Shown piece by piece: positions 4,940 to 8,145 of a DNA stretch of 8,145 nt. The stretch comes from Bacteroidia bacterium (GTDB lineage: Bacteria > Bacteroidota > Bacteroidia > Chitinophagales > Saprospiraceae). The DNA is taken from assembly GCA_030431945.1 (NCBI GenBank), contig JAUIIF010000182.1, forward strand, positions 1 to 8,145, written 5' to 3'. How positions within the stretch are numbered: position 1 is the stretch's first letter; each line of letters begins with the position of its first letter. Under the pieces are notes generated by a model, which was not told where the DNA came from, ran no database searches, and saw only the letters and a program-made list of their open reading frames with translations. A program made the translations under genes and the position numbers.

Positions 4940-6453
4940 AATTCTTCCAGTAGGATACCAATACAAGTACGGATACCCTCCATAAAGTTGCCCAGGCGCA
5001 GGTTTTCGTCAGCGGCGTGGATGTTGTTGTCCGGATTGGGAATGCGAACCGACACGGCCGGCAGGCCCAGGGTGGTAATGAAGGGCGAAATGGGCTGGGA
5101 ACCGCCCGTGGTTCGCATTTTCACCGGCGGAGTTTCGAAGACGTTGGTTAAGGCCCGGTCCAGCCAGGCCCCGATCGGTGCCTCGAGCGGTGTCCGGTAG
5201 GCGGCGTAGGAGACCTTACCGTAAAGGGCGGCAAGTTTGTCGTACGTCCGGCGTTCGGTTTCCGTGGGTGCTTCGCCCTTTACCAGGTGATAGCCCTGCT
5301 GCCGGACGTAATCGTGGAGCAATTGCAACAACCTTTCTCCATCGGACTCTGGAACCAGGCGGATGTCGATCATGGCAATTGCCTCCTCCGGGATGATGGT
5401 CCGGGCAGCGCCGCCGACGTAGGCGGCCTTAAGTCCGCGGACGTTCAGCGTAGGGTAAGCCAGTGCTTCCTGGTAGGTGCCCCCTACCCTTTCGGGCCGG
5501 GCGATCCCCACCTGCGCGGCAATGCTATCGGCGTGTTCGGGCACATTATTCATGCGCCGTTTTTCGTCATCGGACAGGTAGATGCCATCGTACCAACCGG
5601 GAATCAATACCCTGCCGTCATCATCCTTCATCCCGGCAAGCAGTTTACTGAGGCGAAAAACGGGATTCGGGACAAAGTTGCCGTACTGGCCGGAGTGCAT
5701 CGGCTGACGCGGGCCGAAGACCCGCAGGGTGGTGGTCGCAATACCCCGGGCGCCAAAAGTCAGGGTCGGCAGGTTAGACACGTGGCGGGTACCATCCATT
5801 ACCACCAGCCGGTCTGCGGCCAGTTTATCCGGGTGCTGCCGTACCAGTTCGGGGAGTTGCGGACTACTCATCTCCTCCTGAAAATCAAGAATCAGTTTGA
5901 TGTTGTAAGCCGGCACTTTCCCTTCCGCCTGCAGAATGGCCAGTGCGTTCAGCAGGGAAAGGGCCGGGCCCTTGGAATCAGAGGTGCTCCGGCCGAAAAC
6001 GCGCCACTCCGGGTCCAGCGGCGCGTCAGCAGCCGGCCAATCGATGGCTTGCCAGGTTCCATCTTCCCCCCGGGCTTTCAGGGTGGCGGTAAAGGGGTCC
6101 GTTTGTTCCCACTGGCTGGCGTCGGCGGGCTGTCCGTCAATTTGCAGGTAAAACAGAATCCACGGCTGATCAGGATGATAAGCGCGCTCGGCCAGCAGGA
6201 ACGGGATACCGTTGACGGCGACAACTTCCGTATCCAGGTCCAGCCGCTCCAATTTCCTGCGGACCCAGTCCATATTGGCTTCAATCTGCTCCGGGTAGTG
6301 CCCGTCGTTGGGCACGGCGACGAAGTCGCGGAGTTCCTGCACCGCAGCGGGGAAGCGGGCGGCGGCGAGGGTAGAAATTTTTTGAGCAGACCAGCGTTGG
6401 CTGGCCAGTGGCCCCAGAGATAAAAACAGGCAGAAAAGGAGAAGGATACGCAT
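4936..6453 (-). CDS. Secreted M20-family metallopeptidase (dipeptidase-like)
   Basis: The 505-residue protein has a Sec signal peptide (residues 1 to about 18, cleavage probably after LAS). The M20 catalytic core follows, with the bridging Asp in GRSTSDSKGP (Asp159), the general-base/ligand pair in FQEE (Glu193-Glu194), the ligand Asp in VVMDGTRH (Asp220), the dimerisation-domain region with MHSG (His253), and the terminal ligand His in NNIHAADEN (His479). Length and order fit the larger dipeptidase-type M20 enzymes, which hydrolyse short peptides with two zinc ions. One oddity: the usual H-x-D motif reads Q-I-D (YLQIDGQP, Gln104 and Asp106), so the first zinc-ligand His is replaced. I believe related Bacteroidota proteins share this, but I cannot verify it here. 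The product should act in the periplasm or outside the cell. The gene overlaps the phosphatase gene by ATGA. An inverted-repeat element lies 35 bases upstream of its start. Confidence 0.9.
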   Translation of the reverse strand: MRILLLFCLFLSLGPLASQRWSAQKISTLAAARFPAAVQELRDFVAVPNDGHYPEQIEANMDWVRRKLERLDLDTEVVAVNGIPFLLAERAYHPDQPWILFYLQIDGQPADASQWEQTDPFTATLKARGEDGTWQAIDWPAADAPLDPEWRVFGRSTSDSKGPALSLLNALAILQAEGKVPAYNIKLILDFQEEMSSPQLPELVRQHPDKLAADRLVVMDGTRHVSNLPTLTFGARGIATTTLRVFGPRQPMHSGQYGNFVPNPVFRLSKLLAGMKDDDGRVLIPGWYDGIYLSDDEKRRMNNVPEHADSIAAQVGIARPERVGGTYQEALAYPTLNVRGLKAAYVGGAARTIIPEEAIAMIDIRLVPESDGERLLQLLHDYVRQQGYHLVKGEAPTETERRTYDKLAALYGKVSYAAYRTPLEAPIGAWLDRALTNVFETPPVKMRTTGGSQPISPFITTLGLPAVSVRIPNPDNNIHAADENLRLGNFMEGIRTCIGILLEEL

Positions 6454-6488
6454 GGGCTAAAGATCGGAAGATTTCAGCTCCTTTTTCC

Positions 6489-6580
6489 GGCGCGATCGCT
6501 GGTGCAAGGAAAAAATGACGGAGCAGCACTTGGTAGCCGTCTTTTGCTTCACCACCTGCTTTGCACCTGCGTCCGCGCCC
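6489..6580 (-). repeat. GC-rich inverted-repeat element, copy B
   Basis: The arm at 6561-6580 is the exact reverse complement of the left arm of copy A (20 of 20 bases). The arm at 6489-6507 ends in CGCTGGTGCAA and matches copy A's other arm in its inner half; within copy B the two arms pair at about 16 of 20 positions. The 53-base spacer is unrelated to copy A's 30-base spacer and has weak internal symmetry. Read on the minus strand, the invariant arm comes first, 57 bases after the stop of the pseudo-caspase gene, as copy A's does after the propeller gene. A run of eight T (minus strand, 6582-6589) precedes it. No other copy is visible in the window. Confidence 0.75.
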
Positions 6581-6637
6581 GAAAAAAAAGGCTTACAGAA
6601 GAGGTTGACGATTGGTTCATGCCGGAGCCCCGGAAGG

Positions 6638-8145
6638 TTACTCAAACACAAAGCTTACCTCCCCGCATTGTTGACTTGGGGCGACGAGGGGTTGGACGCT
6701 GAAAGACCACCTGCTGGCGTTTTTACCCACTTCCTGAACCGATTCGTAGGCGAACTGCCCACTTTTCTCCTGCACAAATTTTGCATTCGTCACCCGTCCC
6801 TGATTGTCGATACACAGCGAGAAGACCATCGTACCAGCAGTTTGGGGAAGGAAAGTAAGTGCAGGCTTATTTCTTACCCCCAGCCCGATGGGGCCCCTGC
6901 TGACGCCCGATCGGACCAACTGAATCTTACCTCCGCCGGGGGCCGTCACTTGGTCGTCCGCCTGGTTTGGCACCTGCGTATAGTTTTTCACCACCAGCAG
7001 GTGAGGAACATCCAACAGATCATTGATGGCGTTGTCCAGGGTCTCTTCGGGAATGACCCCGCTCGCCAACCCGGCGAAATTATCCTTAACGGCCAACTGG
7101 TCATTACCAAAATACCCCCCGATGTACACGAACAGGTGGCTCCCCTCCGCGTAAGGCTGCTTGGCGTATTCCCTCAGTGCCTGCAAGACCTCCTCTTTTC
7201 CGGGGTTTTGCAGGGTACGCACCTCAAAACCATTTTCCCGCAGGGCATTCCCCAGGGAGGTGGCCTGCCGGCCTACGCTGACCAGGTCCGGCCCCGGCAG
7301 GAGGTAATTGTCGCTGAACTGGGTTCCGTTGATGATCAACGCTTTACTCTGGCCGTGTAGCTGGCTGATCAGGTTGGCAACCTGTCCGATCCGCCGGGTC
7401 ACCTCCAGGAAGATAAACTGACCGTTGGAACTGTTACCCGCCAGGGGCGTGATGGATGAAGCACCGGCAACCAAGTCATCCCCCGTCAGGATGCTGCGGG
7501 TAAGGGGCCGCTGGCCCAGCCTGCTCACCATGCGCTGAGCAAATTGTGCACTTTGCTCCGCTGTCCCGACCTGGCGGGCGGACTTGGCGTACCGGAATCT
7601 GCTCAGGCCATTGATTTGCTCCAGAATGGACGCTTCCTCAGGGTCGGCCGTTGCGACCTCCAGGACTACATCTCCCATATTCCCGGCGGGTGCCTGCCGG
7701 TAGGCAAAGGATTTTTCGGTACTGGCGCTCCCCTGGGTAAAGACCAGCCGGTACTGGCGCGTCGCATTATCTACGTCAACGTTAAACGTACCGTCAGCAT
7801 TTGTCCGCGTGCGCAGGTTGGTGCCCTGCACCGAAACATTAACATTGCTGAGCGGAACGCCTTTGCCGTTCACCACCCGACCGTTAAGGTCGTAAATGGC
7901 CAGCTGTTCGGTGGCAAACACAAAGTCGCCAATGTCACCGTTGTTCGAAAGCCAGTTGTAGGTCTGTTCGCGGCGGAGGCCGTCCAGCTCAAAAGCCAGG
8001 GCCATCCCCTCGGTGGGTTCCCGCAGGGTTATGGTGAAGTTCCCCCGCGCGTTCGTCGTGGTTCCTAACGCCTGGTTTTGCAGTATGACCGACACGCCGG
8101 TGAGTGGGTAACCGTTGGCGTCCACAACCCGGCCCCGTACCGTTT
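6638..8145 (-). CDS. Partial: two CarboxypepD_reg-like domains, inactive caspase-like domain, TonB-like C-terminus
   Basis: The N-terminus lies beyond the right edge: the frame stays open to the window end, and the GTG at 8123-8125 is an internal Val. There are 501 whole codons visible. Counting from the edge, residues 1 to about 75 (VRGRVVDANGYPLTGVSV) and about 83-162 (LNGRVVNGKGVPLSNVNVSV) are two CarboxypepD_reg-like beta-sandwiches. After a linker, about 267-391 has the caspase (C14) pattern: KALIINGTQFSDNYLLPGPD, LGNALRENGFEV, HLFVYIGGYFG, HLLVVKNYTQ. The usual catalytic G-H-G and D-x-C positions read G-Y-F and K-N-Y, so His and Cys both appear to be Tyr. Residues about 431-501 (MVFSLCIDNQGRVTNAKF, then SRWSF and QQCGEVSFVF) form a TonB-C-terminal-like domain of the Bacteroidota type. 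It is likely an envelope or periplasmic protein; function unknown. An intact enzyme is unlikely by eye alignment, so a binding or scaffold role is the inference. Confidence 0.8.
   Translation of the reverse strand, partial: TVRGRVVDANGYPLTGVSVILQNQALGTTTNARGNFTITLREPTEGMALAFELDGLRREQTYNWLSNNGDIGDFVFATEQLAIYDLNGRVVNGKGVPLSNVNVSVQGTNLRTRTNADGTFNVDVDNATRQYRLVFTQGSASTEKSFAYRQAPAGNMGDVVLEVATADPEEASILEQINGLSRFRYAKSARQVGTAEQSAQFAQRMVSRLGQRPLTRSILTGDDLVAGASSITPLAGNSSNGQFIFLEVTRRIGQVANLISQLHGQSKALIINGTQFSDNYLLPGPDLVSVGRQATSLGNALRENGFEVRTLQNPGKEEVLQALREYAKQPYAEGSHLFVYIGGYFGNDQLAVKDNFAGLASGVIPEETLDNAINDLLDVPHLLVVKNYTQVPNQADDQVTAPGGGKIQLVRSGVSRGPIGLGVRNKPALTFLPQTAGTMVFSLCIDNQGRVTNAKFVQEKSGQFAYESVQEVGKNASRWSFSVQPLVAPSQQCGEVSFVFE

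Noticed and set aside
5287..6423. Plus-strand 378-codon open frame opposite the peptidase gene
   Set aside because: It is antisense to a gene with clear M20 motifs, and its translation shows no family pattern or normal start context. High GC makes long antisense frames common.
6515..7360. Plus-strand 281-codon open frame starting in the repeat element
   Set aside because: It lies mostly antisense to the caspase-like and TonB-like coding region, and its start is inside the inverted-repeat spacer. No recognisable motifs.
7544..8068. Plus-strand 174-codon open frame opposite the CarboxypepD_reg-like domains
   Set aside because: The minus-strand reading has clear domain motifs; this frame has none.

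Overview
The window looks like a chromosomal piece of a moderately GC-rich member of the Bacteroidota, most likely close to the Saprospiria/Lewinella group. This rests on gene types and style, not on a marker gene. The signs are lipoproteins with short leaders, a CarboxypepD_reg-like surface/secreted protein ending in a Bacteroidota-style TonB-like domain, an HIR-type SPFH protein, few Shine-Dalgarno sites and AT-rich leaders before start codons. No rRNA, tRNA, CRISPR array, prophage or transposase gene is visible.

Left part (1-1551): a decaying patch. A plus-strand reading frame enters from the left edge and runs into the antisense of a minus-strand CIA30-type lipoprotein gene that has lost its 3' half. 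Diverging from it, across an intergenic region full of short dyads, is an APMAP/strictosidine-synthase-like beta-propeller gene. It is full length but carries an in-frame TAG at codon 67.

Middle part (1551-3251): a GC-rich inverted-repeat element starts on the last base of the propeller gene's stop codon. Then come an SPFH/band-7 membrane protein gene and a NadR-type P-loop kinase gene, probably one transcription unit. The kinase gene contains a very strong terminator-like hairpin inside its coding sequence.

Right part (3298-8145): everything is on the minus strand. In transcription order there is a large protein cut by the window edge (two CarboxypepD_reg-like domains, a caspase fold lacking both catalytic residues, and a TonB-like C-terminus). 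Next comes a second copy of the inverted-repeat element, then a secreted M20 metallopeptidase overlapping by ATGA with a low-molecular-weight tyrosine phosphatase. After that come a possible small gene or gene remnant, a MITE-like palindromic insertion, and a lipoprotein made of two tandem copies of one unrecognised domain.

The strongest structural signals outside the genes are the two copies of the GC-rich inverted repeat, sharing an identical 20-base arm and the same orientation relative to the gene upstream, and the separate 90-bp element with perfect 14-bp terminal inverted repeats and near-duplicate flanks. No complete multi-gene system (defence island, secretion locus or biosynthetic cluster) is recognisable. 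The least ordinary protein is the inactive-caspase/TonB-like fusion.
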